IMG/VR virus record: IMGVR_UViG_3300017741_001868
Location: 1 to 23,648 of that record
DNA from: a virus
DNA: 23,648 nucleotides
Reading direction: 5' to 3' (one strand)
The position numbers and the translations under genes are program-made. Below, piece by piece: positions 14,926 through 22,421 of this stretch; position 1 is the first letter of the stretch, and each line of letters starts with the position of its first letter. The notes beneath the pieces were generated by a model that saw only the letters and a program-made list of their open reading frames with translations, did no database searches and was not told where the DNA came from.

Positions 14926-15074
14926 GGCGTGGGAAGAAAAAAAGCAAATCCGAATATATAAAAATTCGGATTGTGCAACTAAGAGAAGACATCGATAAAG
15001 CAAGTGATCCTATGGATAGAAAATGGTATTGGAGATTGATCCAAGAACTAAAGTGGGTAGAAGAACATGACTAA
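14922..15074 (+). CDS. Small basic protein of unknown function
   Basis: A 50-residue protein with a basic start (MRRGKKKSKSEYIKIRIVQL) and a Trp-rich helical end (RKWYWRLIQELKWVEEHD). It overlaps the upstream gene by ATGA and the PhoH gene by eight bases (15067-15074), which supports it as real and translationally coupled. Its coding sequence contains a perfect 9-base hairpin (14947-14972). No family is recognised. Confidence 0.65.
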   Translation: MRRGKKKSKSEYIKIRIVQLREDIDKASDPMDRKWYWRLIQELKWVEEHD

Positions 15075-15750
15075 TAAATCAAAAGCAATTTACGAAGATC
15101 TTTTTGAATTTGAACCACAAACTAAAAATCAAGAACTTGCATATAAAGCATGGGACGATGGTGATAATCTAGTTCTTGCTGGATCAGCAGGTACAGGTAA
15201 AACGTTTGTTGCAATGTACCTTGCACTCGAGAGCATTTTAGATAAAGTTCACCCCGAATACGATAAGGTCATTATTGTTCGTTCAGTAGTCCCTACAAGA
15301 GATATGGGATACCTGCCTGGAACAGTAGAAGAAAAGAAAGAAGTTTTCGAAACACCTTATAAAGCAATTTGCCAGCAATTATTTGGCGAAAATGCGGCAT
15401 ATAATAAACTGATAAATAGTCATCAGTTGGAGTTTACAACCACTTCTTTTATCAGAGGGTTGACTATCGATAATGCAATTATCATCGTTGATGAAATGCA
15501 AAACTTAAACTTCCATGAACTTGATTCTGTTATCACACGAGTTGGAGAAAATTGCAGAATCATACTGAGCGGAGACTACCACCAATCTGATTTCAAAGAT
15601 GAATCAGAACGTGGTGGAATTCAAAGATTCTTACGGATCATAGAACAACTGAAGAATTTCAGTGTGATCACATACGGTTGGCAAGATATCGTAAGATCAG
15701 ATTTCCTTCGTGATTATATCATGACAAAGGAAATGTTAGGAATGAAATGA
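15067..15750 (+). CDS. phoH: PhoH-like P-loop ATPase
   Basis: A 227-residue ATPase with Walker A GSAGTGKT (39-46), Walker B IIIVDEMQN (138-146, D142/E143), the PhoH-typical VRSVVPTRDMGYLPG segment at about 71-85, and SGDYHQSDF in the second half. PhoH proteins bind and hydrolyse ATP and have been linked to RNA handling and phosphate starvation. It is one of the commonest genes in marine phages, where its role is unsettled. It starts inside the previous small gene and ends with ATGA-type coupling to the next. The length matches phage PhoH proteins, which lack the longer bacterial N-terminus. Confidence 0.95.
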   Translation: MTNKSKAIYEDLFEFEPQTKNQELAYKAWDDGDNLVLAGSAGTGKTFVAMYLALESILDKVHPEYDKVIIVRSVVPTRDMGYLPGTVEEKKEVFETPYKAICQQLFGENAAYNKLINSHQLEFTTTSFIRGLTIDNAIIIVDEMQNLNFHELDSVITRVGENCRIILSGDYHQSDFKDESERGGIQRFLRIIEQLKNFSVITYGWQDIVRSDFLRDYIMTKEMLGMK

Positions 15751-16157
15751 TGTTTAAAAAACTTTTGAAAGAACTTATCAAAGATAAAATATTCTTAGCA
15801 GCATTATTTATCTTTATATCATCCACATACATTGCTGTGTACGCTCAAGAAAGAACAACAAACTTTTATGGCAAACCAGTTATGTGCACACCGCTAGAAC
15901 AAGCGATGGGAATGTGGGCACAAATTAAAAAAGATGATATGAAACCACTATTAGGATTTCGTGGTAATTCATTCTTAGATGATGGAAGAAAATTTGATGT
16001 AGATTATTTTATTCTATATGATGCAGACGAACAGCAGATTGTAGTTGTTGAACGCCAAGATAATGGATTTCAATGCCTTATTGCTGGCGGCACAGGAAAC
16101 GTTACATTTGATCCAGAAAAGTTAAATGATTTGATTGGTTGGGATGATATTCCATGA
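15747..16157 (+). CDS. Secreted or membrane-anchored protein of unknown function
   Basis: A 136-residue protein. A basic start (MMFKKLLKELIKDK) is followed by a hydrophobic stretch (15-33, IFLAALFIFISSTYIAVYA) with a plausible signal-peptidase site after AVYA. The rest, about 100 residues with two cysteines (MCTPLEQ and FQCLIAGG), would lie in the periplasm or face it. The gene overlaps PhoH by four bases and the next gene by four. Its name and function are not recognised; the conserved-looking parts are GKPVMCTPLEQAM and IVVVERQDNGFQCLI. A role at the host envelope is inferred from the signal peptide only. Confidence 0.72.
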   Translation: MMFKKLLKELIKDKIFLAALFIFISSTYIAVYAQERTTNFYGKPVMCTPLEQAMGMWAQIKKDDMKPLLGFRGNSFLDDGRKFDVDYFILYDADEQQIVVVERQDNGFQCLIAGGTGNVTFDPEKLNDLIGWDDIP

Positions 16158-16393
16158 AATGGTTTATTCTCGTAATTATGTTCAATGCCCCGACAACAGT
16201 CGGCACTGACATATTCGCATTTACGACTTATCCCTTTCCGGACGAGTGGTCATGTAGAGGTTTTCTAAATAAGAATAAACAACTGGCAATAAACCTTGCC
16301 TCACAAGAATATGATGGCAGACCAGTAAAAAGTGTGGTTTGCGTTGATGAAGTACAATTGTTGGAAGTGATAAACGATGGTGAAGAAGTTTGA
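16154..16393 (+). CDS. Small protein with N-terminal hydrophobic segment, unknown function
   Basis: A 79-residue protein starting MKWFILVIMFNAPTTVGTDI, whose first 12-18 residues resemble a short signal peptide or anchor. Two cysteines (WSCRGFL and SVVCVDEV) could pair by a disulfide if exported, as expected next to another exported protein. It overlaps the upstream gene by ATGA (16154-16157) and the exonuclease gene by 17 bases. No family is recognised. Confidence 0.65.
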   Translation: MKWFILVIMFNAPTTVGTDIFAFTTYPFPDEWSCRGFLNKNKQLAINLASQEYDGRPVKSVVCVDEVQLLEVINDGEEV

Positions 16394-17054
16394 ACATGAA
16401 AAGATTGATCTTGGATATGATGATTTGGTTGCGAATACAGGCAAGAGTGGTCGCTTATATACTGCTCCTGATGGTCATAAGTATCCTAGCGTTACAACAG
16501 TTTTAAGTATTATCAATGAAGATTCTATCAGGAAATGGCGAGAGAGAGTCGGGGATGATGTTGCTAATCAAGTTGGTCATCGCGCATCTAATCGTGGGAC
16601 TGCTGTACATTCCATTGTTGAAAAGTATTTACTGAACGAGGACACAACAGACTTTCTCCCTCATATCAGACAAAGTTTGAAAAATCTTGCACCGATCTTA
16701 GATGAAGGGATTGGTCGTATCTTTGGTCTTGAAGTTGCTTTATATTCAAAACATCTAGGACTTGCTGGACGTTGTGATTGTGTAGCAGAATGGAATGGTG
16801 TACCATCTATTATAGATTTCAAGACCTCAAGATGGCCAAAGACTAAAGATAAAATTTCAAATTATTTTGCTCAGGCATCTGCATACGCAATCATGTATGA
16901 AGAACGAACAGGTATGCCCATTCCAAACACAGTTATCGTTATGGATGTTGACAATGAGCGACCTTGCGTATTTACTGAGCATAGAGATAATTACACAAAA
17001 CTTTTGACAGATACCATCCAAGAATACAATCGAAGAAAAATGTTTCATTCGTGA
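16377..17054 (+). CDS. RecB/Cas4-family PD-(D/E)XK exonuclease
   Basis: A 225-residue nuclease with the full RecB-family motif set: RGTAVHSIVEKYL with H78, GLEV with E119, GRCDC with D134, IIDFKTS with D147 and K149, and FAQASAYA with Q166 and Y170. It resembles phage and mitochondrial (MGME1-type) single-strand DNA exonucleases, acting in replication or recombination. It begins inside the previous gene (ATG at 16377, directly followed by GTG). It is the last gene of the 14106 unit, since a new promoter starts ten bases after its stop, although no terminator is seen between them. Confidence 0.9.
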   Translation: MVKKFEHEKIDLGYDDLVANTGKSGRLYTAPDGHKYPSVTTVLSIINEDSIRKWRERVGDDVANQVGHRASNRGTAVHSIVEKYLLNEDTTDFLPHIRQSLKNLAPILDEGIGRIFGLEVALYSKHLGLAGRCDCVAEWNGVPSIIDFKTSRWPKTKDKISNYFAQASAYAIMYEERTGMPIPNTVIVMDVDNERPCVFTEHRDNYTKLLTDTIQEYNRRKMFHS

Positions 17055-17063
17055 AGAAAATCC

Positions 17064-17092
17064 TTTACTTCTTGTAAGATATGTGATATAAT
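17064..17092 (+). promoter_or_regulatory. Extended -10 promoter before the deoxyribonucleotidase operon
   Basis: TTTACT (17064-17069), 17-base spacer, TGATATAAT with the -10 at 17087-17092. The run from TTTACT through TCTTGTAAGA is identical to the promoter at 12232. The start is predicted near 17099, leaving a leader of about 23 bases with GAGGAG (17110-17115) before the ATG at 17122. Confidence 0.8.
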
Positions 17093-17121
17093 CATTGTAT
17101 AATAGAGATGAGGAGTTTTAT

Positions 17122-17655
17122 ATGATTTATTTGGATATGGATGGCGTGATTGCCGATTTTTTCAGTGAAGTCGCTAGACGTTTTGATGTTACGCATTGGA
17201 AGTCTATTCAAGATAAAGAAGTAAGGTTTGCTGAACTAGCAAACACTGATTTCTTTGACACACTTCCCTGTTTCTTCGATGATGATAAATCTAACCGTTC
17301 TTCTAAAATCGTTACCTATGTCAAAATGGCAGCATGGGAAAATGATATCAAGTGGGGTATCTGTTCTTCTCCGATGAGGGGTGATACGATGAACTCCGCT
17401 TGGCATAAAAGAAACTGGTTGATTCGAATGGGTTTCATGCCTGAGGTTGAGGATTGTATCTTCACATCTAATAAGCATAAATATGCTTTCTCAAAGATGG
17501 ACTCACGTCCTAACATCCTTATTGACGATAAACCTGAAAACATCATGCGTTTCAATAATGCAGGTGGCATCGGTATTCGCTTTCAAGCGGATCAAGATGA
17601 TTTAGAATATCTGTTCAGTGAGATACGACAAGCACTTGAAAAAAGGAAATACTGA
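17122..17655 (+). CDS. 5'(3')-deoxyribonucleotidase-like HAD phosphatase
   Basis: A 177-residue HAD enzyme of the NT5C type that removes phosphate from deoxynucleotides, balancing pools with the reductase. Motif I is LDMDGV with D5 and D7; motif II is CSSP (81-84); motif IV is ILIDDKPENI with D135/D136. A basic TSNKHKYAF precedes it and can supply the motif III Lys. The ATG at 17122 is firm: an in-frame TTG at 17095 lies before the predicted transcript start, and GAGGAG is six bases upstream of the ATG. The next gene starts on the base after its stop. Confidence 0.88.
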   Translation: MIYLDMDGVIADFFSEVARRFDVTHWKSIQDKEVRFAELANTDFFDTLPCFFDDDKSNRSSKIVTYVKMAAWENDIKWGICSSPMRGDTMNSAWHKRNWLIRMGFMPEVEDCIFTSNKHKYAFSKMDSRPNILIDDKPENIMRFNNAGGIGIRFQADQDDLEYLFSEIRQALEKRKY

Positions 17656-17889
17656 ATGTCAACATCTTTTATGGAAAATTTAAGACATCGCGAGTTGTTC
17701 GAAGAGTTGACTCGAGGATTTCAGATGGATAAAGGATCCTGTATAGATACTGTAGATTGGTTTATTGAAAACGGTCACAGATCGAATTCACTTCGTAATG
17801 GTTTTTCAGATGCGATGGAAGTCGCAATAAAGATAAAGGATTACGCAAATGAATGCGCAGAAGCAACTAGAACCTGGATCGAAGTATGA
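17656..17889 (+). CDS. Small helical protein of unknown function
   Basis: A 77-residue protein (MSTSFMENLRHRELFEELTR, ending KIKDYANECAEATRTWIEV), mostly charged helix with no membrane segment. It begins directly after the deoxyribonucleotidase stop and overlaps the EF-hand gene by 41 bases, so all three are on one transcript. FENGHRSNSLRNGF-type wording is the only distinctive part (here WFIENGHRSNSLRNGF). No family is recognised. Confidence 0.7.
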   Translation: MSTSFMENLRHRELFEELTRGFQMDKGSCIDTVDWFIENGHRSNSLRNGFSDAMEVAIKIKDYANECAEATRTWIEV

Positions 17890-18193
17890 TCATTTCGATA
17901 AAGATGGCGATGGCGTCATTACTGATGAAGAGTTTGCATTAGAAAGAGAAATGATGCGTGCTGATAATGAAGATAAGAAAGAAGATCAAATCCGTCGTAT
18001 GGCGTGGTTTGCTTTATGGGGATTATTAGTATATCCCGTCGGCATCGTCGTTGCTGATATTATCGGATATGATACCACAGGACAATTATTGGCAGATATT
18101 GCACCAACATATTTTGTTGCAATCTCAGCATTAGTTGGTGCTTTCTTTGGTGCACAAGCATACCAAAAGTCAAGGACAAACCCAAAAAAGTAA
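17849..18193 (+). CDS. EF-hand protein with two membrane segments
   Basis: A 114-residue protein. Residues 17-28 (DKDGDGVITDEE) are a textbook calcium-binding EF-hand loop with D17, D19, D21, T25 as the weaker ligand and E28. A charged helix (29-50) leads to two membrane segments, about 52-72 and 86-103, and a short basic tail (AYQKSRTNPKK). The end, FFGAQAYQKSR, matches the FWFGSRAIEKSR end of the holin-like protein at 7321. A membrane protein gated or anchored by calcium is the simplest reading, perhaps holin-like, but this is inference. AAAGGA upstream of the ATG supports the start, 41 bases inside the previous gene. Confidence 0.82.
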   Translation: MNAQKQLEPGSKYDHFDKDGDGVITDEEFALEREMMRADNEDKKEDQIRRMAWFALWGLLVYPVGIVVADIIGYDTTGQLLADIAPTYFVAISALVGAFFGAQAYQKSRTNPKK

Positions 18194-18203
18194 ACGATGT
18201 GAA

Positions 18204-18992
18204 ATGAAAAGATTGATATATCAGGTGTACACTGGTGCACCTTCTAAATTGTATGATTGGTGTACAGATTCCGTGATGAAATATTGTGAACGTCACGGAA
18301 TCGACCACCGAATTCAAAAACACCCTATCATGAAAATCAAACCTGATGTCTTCGTGACTAATCGAAGCAAAGAGTCTTATGAGAAATATGGTGGGTTCCT
18401 CCCTATTTACGAAAAAGAAAATGCGTTTGATCATTGGGATACATACGATCAAATCTGTATTGTCGATGCAGACATTTGGATTCGACCAGATGCTCCAAAC
18501 ATTTTTGAAGAACTGAATGACGATACTGAATTCGCAGGTGTGCTTGAACGTGACCTTCCACTGCTCGATTGGTATAAACAAAAACTTGTAAATTACACTC
18601 GGATGCAATACCAACCGCTCAATAAGATTGATTGGCAATTCGGTAAAAGTGGTGGTCGTTTTTATAACATGGGTCTTATGCTCATGGATAAAAAAATAGT
18701 GAAATATCTTCGTGGGGATAGCGGTAAAGAATTTATTCAGCGTGCTGAGTTTAAAGACTTTGTTGATGGACAGGGAGCATGGAAGTGGTCGACTGATCAA
18801 ACTTTGTTGAACTATTGGGTTCGAAAAGAGAATATGGTTGAGCAACCACTCTCATGGAAATATAATACATTGTACACTGCTATAGATAATAAGAATTTAA
18901 AGGACGCATATTTTGTGCACTTTTTCTTGAAAGACAAACTTCCCAATAAAGGTGAGAATGTCGAAGAACTTATGAGGATAGTGGATGTTTAA
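18204..18992 (+). CDS. GT8-like glycosyltransferase, copy 1
   Basis: A 262-residue GT-A type enzyme. IVDADIWIRPDAP at about 86-98 holds the D-x-D (D88, D90) that binds the metal and nucleotide sugar. Later landmarks are FYNMGLMLMD (the acceptor-side loop) and ATKWSTDQTLL-like text, here AWKWSTDQTLLNYW, and YFVHFFLKDKLP. These are typical of GT8-type transferases that move a sugar from a nucleotide donor. The start at ATG 18204 has only a weak ribosome site; an upstream frame start lies in the EF-hand gene. It opens the sugar cassette and is a paralogue of the gene at 22418. Confidence 0.83.
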   Translation: MKRLIYQVYTGAPSKLYDWCTDSVMKYCERHGIDHRIQKHPIMKIKPDVFVTNRSKESYEKYGGFLPIYEKENAFDHWDTYDQICIVDADIWIRPDAPNIFEELNDDTEFAGVLERDLPLLDWYKQKLVNYTRMQYQPLNKIDWQFGKSGGRFYNMGLMLMDKKIVKYLRGDSGKEFIQRAEFKDFVDGQGAWKWSTDQTLLNYWVRKENMVEQPLSWKYNTLYTAIDNKNLKDAYFVHFFLKDKLPNKGENVEELMRIVDV

Positions 18993-19620
18993 TTTTCAAT
19001 CACCACCTGGAGATATCGAAAGAAGAGATTATGCGGATGAGAAAAAAGCATGGGAGTTTTCGAAATCTCAACTTGTAAAGACTAGACATGCTCTTGATAT
19101 TGGTGGGCATATGGGTGCAATGTCTCGTATGTTTGCTGAGCACTTCACACAAGTCTCTACATTTGAACCATCGTTTCATTATTGGACAGAATTAAATACT
19201 CGAGATCTTCCTAACGTTCGCGTGTATCCATATGGATTAGGTGATGAAGAAAAAACCGAGACCATGTACATAATGGAAAAAAAGACTGGCGGTTCCACTA
19301 TTGTCCCTCATAAGGCAAGAGAAAAGTGGATGAAATTAGAAAGCACGAAAACAAGAACGATAGACATCAAGACGCTTGATAGTTTTGAATTCATCAATAT
19401 CGACTTTATAAAAATCGATGTAGAGAGTTATGAGTATTTTGTTTTGAATGGAGCACTCGAAACTTTAACTAATAACTCTCCAGTGATTATGGTTGAGTTC
19501 TTAACGAAATATGAGCATCCAACAAAACCTTCCAAACATTCACACAGACTTCTAGATAGTTTGGGGTATAAACATATCAAAAGATTTGGTTATGATAATA
19601 TTTACATTAGGAGAACATAA
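18985..19620 (+). CDS. FkbM-family methyltransferase
   Basis: A 211-residue methyltransferase. LDIGGHMGAMSRMF at 37-50 is the glycine-rich S-adenosylmethionine loop; TFEP supplies the next acidic contact. TRTIDIKTLDSF and FIKIDVESYEYFVLNGA are the FkbM hallmarks (IKIDVEG-type motif). FkbM enzymes methylate sugar hydroxyls, so this one probably caps or marks a sugar made by its neighbours. It overlaps the GT8-like gene by eight bases and the next methyltransferase by one (TAATG). Confidence 0.88.
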   Translation: MFNFQSPPGDIERRDYADEKKAWEFSKSQLVKTRHALDIGGHMGAMSRMFAEHFTQVSTFEPSFHYWTELNTRDLPNVRVYPYGLGDEEKTETMYIMEKKTGGSTIVPHKAREKWMKLESTKTRTIDIKTLDSFEFINIDFIKIDVESYEYFVLNGALETLTNNSPVIMVEFLTKYEHPTKPSKHSHRLLDSLGYKHIKRFGYDNIYIRRT

Positions 19621-20249
19621 TGTCTGAGTTGGGTGATTTATTCAATTTATTTCAAACTGATAAAACATCAAAGCATGGTTATGAAGAAGTTTATGAGAAA
19701 TCATTTAAAAAACGCAGAGACCAAAAAATTAATATATTAGAAATTGGTGTTTACCAAGGTTCTAGTACGATGGCACTCCATAAGTATTTTCCAAATGCTA
19801 ACTTATATGGTGCTGATGTTTTTGAACGGTTTACTATGGAAACGATCAAACCTTATAAATTTGATCGTTGCAAGTTTGTTAAAGCAGACTCTACGAGTGA
19901 AAACTTTGGTGAAAAAATTAAAGAAGCATTCGGTGAGGATATCAAGTTTGATTACATCATAGATGATGGTAAACACACCCCACTAGCAAATATGCTAACC
20001 TTTACACAAGCGAGTCCTTTTTTAGCAGATGGTGGTGAATATTTCATCGAAGATGTCTGGCCACTTCATATCATGTATGGTGATGAACTAGACCATTATT
20101 GGTTGCGTGCAAAACCTGAGGTCTATAATTCAGCAGTGAATAATGAATTCTTGACTACTCTTGAGATGTCAGATCTTAAAATCGTAAAGTTTGATCTTCG
20201 TAAAAAATCCGGAGAACCTGATTCTTATATTATAAGGTTGAAAAAGTGA
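19620..20249 (+). CDS. Class I methyltransferase (Methyltransf_24 / MycE-like)
   Basis: A 209-residue methyltransferase of a different family from its neighbour. It begins LGDLFNLFQTDKTSKHGYEE, typical of sugar O-methyltransferases such as MycE; ILEIGVYQGSST (39-50) is the binding loop; YGADVF and DYIIDDGKHTP are the acidic and metal-site motifs. The second half includes EYFIEDVWPLH. The target is likely a sugar hydroxyl of the same glycan. It begins in the previous stop and overlaps the next gene by four bases. Confidence 0.82.
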   Translation: MSELGDLFNLFQTDKTSKHGYEEVYEKSFKKRRDQKINILEIGVYQGSSTMALHKYFPNANLYGADVFERFTMETIKPYKFDRCKFVKADSTSENFGEKIKEAFGEDIKFDYIIDDGKHTPLANMLTFTQASPFLADGGEYFIEDVWPLHIMYGDELDHYWLRAKPEVYNSAVNNEFLTTLEMSDLKIVKFDLRKKSGEPDSYIIRLKK

Positions 20250-20920
20250 AAGCGCAAATTGTTTATGTTAAAGGGCACGAAGGTTCCGAAAAACAAGCAA
20301 ACGCTGCTTACAAATCAGCGTGGAAGAATGGATTAAAACCTGAACTTGTAGAAGGATTTACAAAAAACACAATTCATGTTCAGCGTAATATAATTCAAGA
20401 GAGCAGACTCCATAATTTTAAAAAAGAAAATGCTAATAGGTTTTTAACAAAATGTGCATGCGCTCATAACCATATCAAATTTTGGGAAAGGGTCGTCAAA
20501 CAAAACGAAACAATGATATTTCTCGAACATGATGCAGTAGTCACTATGCCATGGGCAGACTATGAGTTCGATGAATATCTTATTTTAAACGGTGAGTTTG
20601 TATTTCGACCACCAAATAAACTTGCTCTTCAACAATACAAAAATTTTGAATGGTCTGGGTTTGGAGTCACGGATCTTCCTGACGATTATCCTTTAAAATA
20701 TTACAGGGAAAATTCTTGGAAAGATTCTGATATGGCACCAGGAACAGGTGCTTATGCATTAACACCAAAGGGAGCAAAGAGGTTGCTTTCCGCTGTAGAT
20801 GTATATGGTTTCGATCAAAGTGACTTTATGATTAACTCATACAATGTTAATATTCAAGTCGTACTCCCATCACCTGTTAAATTCGCTGAAGTTAATCTTA
20901 GCACGTCATACGGAACATGA
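20246..20920 (+). CDS. GT25-like glycosyltransferase, copy 1
   Basis: A 224-residue enzyme of the LPS glycosyltransferase family 25 type. CACAHNHIKFWERVV matches the S/A-C-x-x-S/A-H-x-x-x-W lead-in, and MIFLEHDAVV (90-99) is the family's E-x-D site, here E94-H95-D96 with His in place of the usual middle Asp. PGTGAYALTPKGAKRLL is the conserved late motif. The start is GTG at 20246, overlapping the methyltransferase stop, with AAGG about nine bases upstream. A paralogue lies at 23149. Confidence 0.8.
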   Translation: MKAQIVYVKGHEGSEKQANAAYKSAWKNGLKPELVEGFTKNTIHVQRNIIQESRLHNFKKENANRFLTKCACAHNHIKFWERVVKQNETMIFLEHDAVVTMPWADYEFDEYLILNGEFVFRPPNKLALQQYKNFEWSGFGVTDLPDDYPLKYYRENSWKDSDMAPGTGAYALTPKGAKRLLSAVDVYGFDQSDFMINSYNVNIQVVLPSPVKFAEVNLSTSYGT

Positions 20921-21630
20921 TTACATTAGATGTTTTACAACGCCCAAAACCTTTGGGTGATCAATTAGATGCAGTTTTTCTTGGATGCATGATAAGTGTC
21001 ATCAACAGAGAACCTGTTAATATCTACTCTCCAGATTCTCCTCTACTAGATTATTTTAAGAATTTTATCGGTTGGGGTTATGTTCATGTAAATCGACCCA
21101 TCAGTGGCACAGTTATAGAATACAGTAACACTAAAGATCAAAAATTTTATAGCGATTGCTCAAAACAATTTGAAAAGATTCCACCTGCATTAAATATTCC
21201 AAAAACAAAAATACCATTGCCTGAGAAATATATCACCACGCAATGGGACGCAAAACAAAAATATCGAAAACTTGAACCGCATCGTATCGGTAAAATCCAG
21301 CATTACTATCAGGATCTTGGATATGAATTAATTGATGTCGGAAACGGAAAAATGCCTTTGGATGATACTATAGCAATAATGGCAGGTGCTGATTATCATA
21401 TTGGCGCAGACTCGGGCATGATGCATATTGCTAAGTTTTTGATGTCAATAGAAAAGATTCATGTTTACATTAACATCAGAAACAGGTATAATGATGTCAG
21501 ATTTCCGGATGACTGGAACGTTGCTTTTATGGCAAGGGAAATATTCCGGAGAGGTGCAAAAATGAATTATTGTGAAACTCCATCACAAGGTGAAATAGAA
21601 TATTTTGCGAGGACAGAGTTGTGGGATTAG
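20917..21630 (+). CDS. GT9-like (heptosyltransferase-type) glycosyltransferase, copy 1
   Basis: A 237-residue GT-B-like protein. LGDQLDAVFLGCMI near the N-terminus resembles the heptosyltransferase G-loop; KYITTQWDAKQKYRKL is the inter-domain strand; ADYHIGADSGMMHIAKF is the C-terminal donor-site motif with the D-S-G-x-x-H-I pattern. It is shorter than a typical heptosyltransferase (about 320-350 residues) but has both halves. It overlaps its neighbours by four and ten bases. Confidence 0.75.
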   Translation: MITLDVLQRPKPLGDQLDAVFLGCMISVINREPVNIYSPDSPLLDYFKNFIGWGYVHVNRPISGTVIEYSNTKDQKFYSDCSKQFEKIPPALNIPKTKIPLPEKYITTQWDAKQKYRKLEPHRIGKIQHYYQDLGYELIDVGNGKMPLDDTIAIMAGADYHIGADSGMMHIAKFLMSIEKIHVYINIRNRYNDVRFPDDWNVAFMAREIFRRGAKMNYCETPSQGEIEYFARTELWD

Positions 21631-22421
21631 GTGATGATGTTATATTTCTAGGAAAAGCAGAGGAAATATACAAAGAGACTGGAAAAAAGATTACACCTCT
21701 ATATGGTTCTGGGTGGAGTCCTTTATATAAAAACGTTGAGTTCCTAGTTAAAGATGGCGGATTAACAGTCAATGCGCGAGACACCTCCCGCAATTCTGAC
21801 CGTCATGTAGATTATTATGTTAAAGGAAAAGAGAAAACCATATTAGGTGAAAAAATGGTATGGAATGATTTCAAACCAACACCATTTAGAATCAGGTTAA
21901 GTAAAGAAGAAAAGTCGTGGGCAAAAAATGCCATGAGAGAACTTAGAATCCCAGAGAGTTTTTTCTTGATAAATCCCGATTACAAATCTACATTTTTTTC
22001 AGAGAATAAAAACTGGGGATTTAAAAAGTGGCAAGAACTTACTGATAAACTTTCAAAGCATATTCCAATTGTGAGAATTCACCCTGGAAATAATTATAGA
22101 GAACCTGATCTAAAAAATGCGCTGAACACTCAAATCACTGATATCCGAAGATCAGTTTCTGTTATGGCGCATGCGAAGGGTGGTGCGTCTTATGATGGAT
22201 TGCTTATGCATATCTTTGCTGGTTTTGAGATACCAATGACAGTGATTCAGGGTGGGTTAATTATGCCTCGTCAAATGTCTTATGATATCCATAAACACAT
22301 AGGATATGATCACCCTCAAACACCATGCGGAGCAACATACAGTTGCCCACATTGCCTCGAAGCAAACGAATACATAAGTGTTGATATGGTGTATGAAAAG
22401 TGTTTGGAGATGCTAAAATGA
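21621..22421 (+). CDS. GT9-like glycosyltransferase, copy 2
   Basis: A 266-residue GT-B-like protein. It opens with the G-loop GLGDDVIFLGKAEE; FFLINPDYKSTFFSENKNWG and KWQELTDKL are the inter-domain strand and helix; GGASYDGLLMHIFAGFEIP is the donor-site region, with GGLI where the preceding protein has a D-S-G. The C-terminus has a three-cysteine patch (TPCGATYSCPHCLE), also known from some heptosyltransferase-like proteins. The start is GTG at 21621, ten bases inside the previous gene. Whether it uses heptose or another sugar cannot be told. Confidence 0.75.
   Translation: MGLGDDVIFLGKAEEIYKETGKKITPLYGSGWSPLYKNVEFLVKDGGLTVNARDTSRNSDRHVDYYVKGKEKTILGEKMVWNDFKPTPFRIRLSKEEKSWAKNAMRELRIPESFFLINPDYKSTFFSENKNWGFKKWQELTDKLSKHIPIVRIHPGNNYREPDLKNALNTQITDIRRSVSVMAHAKGGASYDGLLMHIFAGFEIPMTVIQGGLIMPRQMSYDIHKHIGYDHPQTPCGATYSCPHCLEANEYISVDMVYEKCLEMLK

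Noticed and set aside
18060-18845. Long reverse-strand open frame (261 residues)
   Set aside because: It is antisense to the GT8-like and EF-hand genes, whose motifs are clear on the + strand; its composition is that of a shadow frame.
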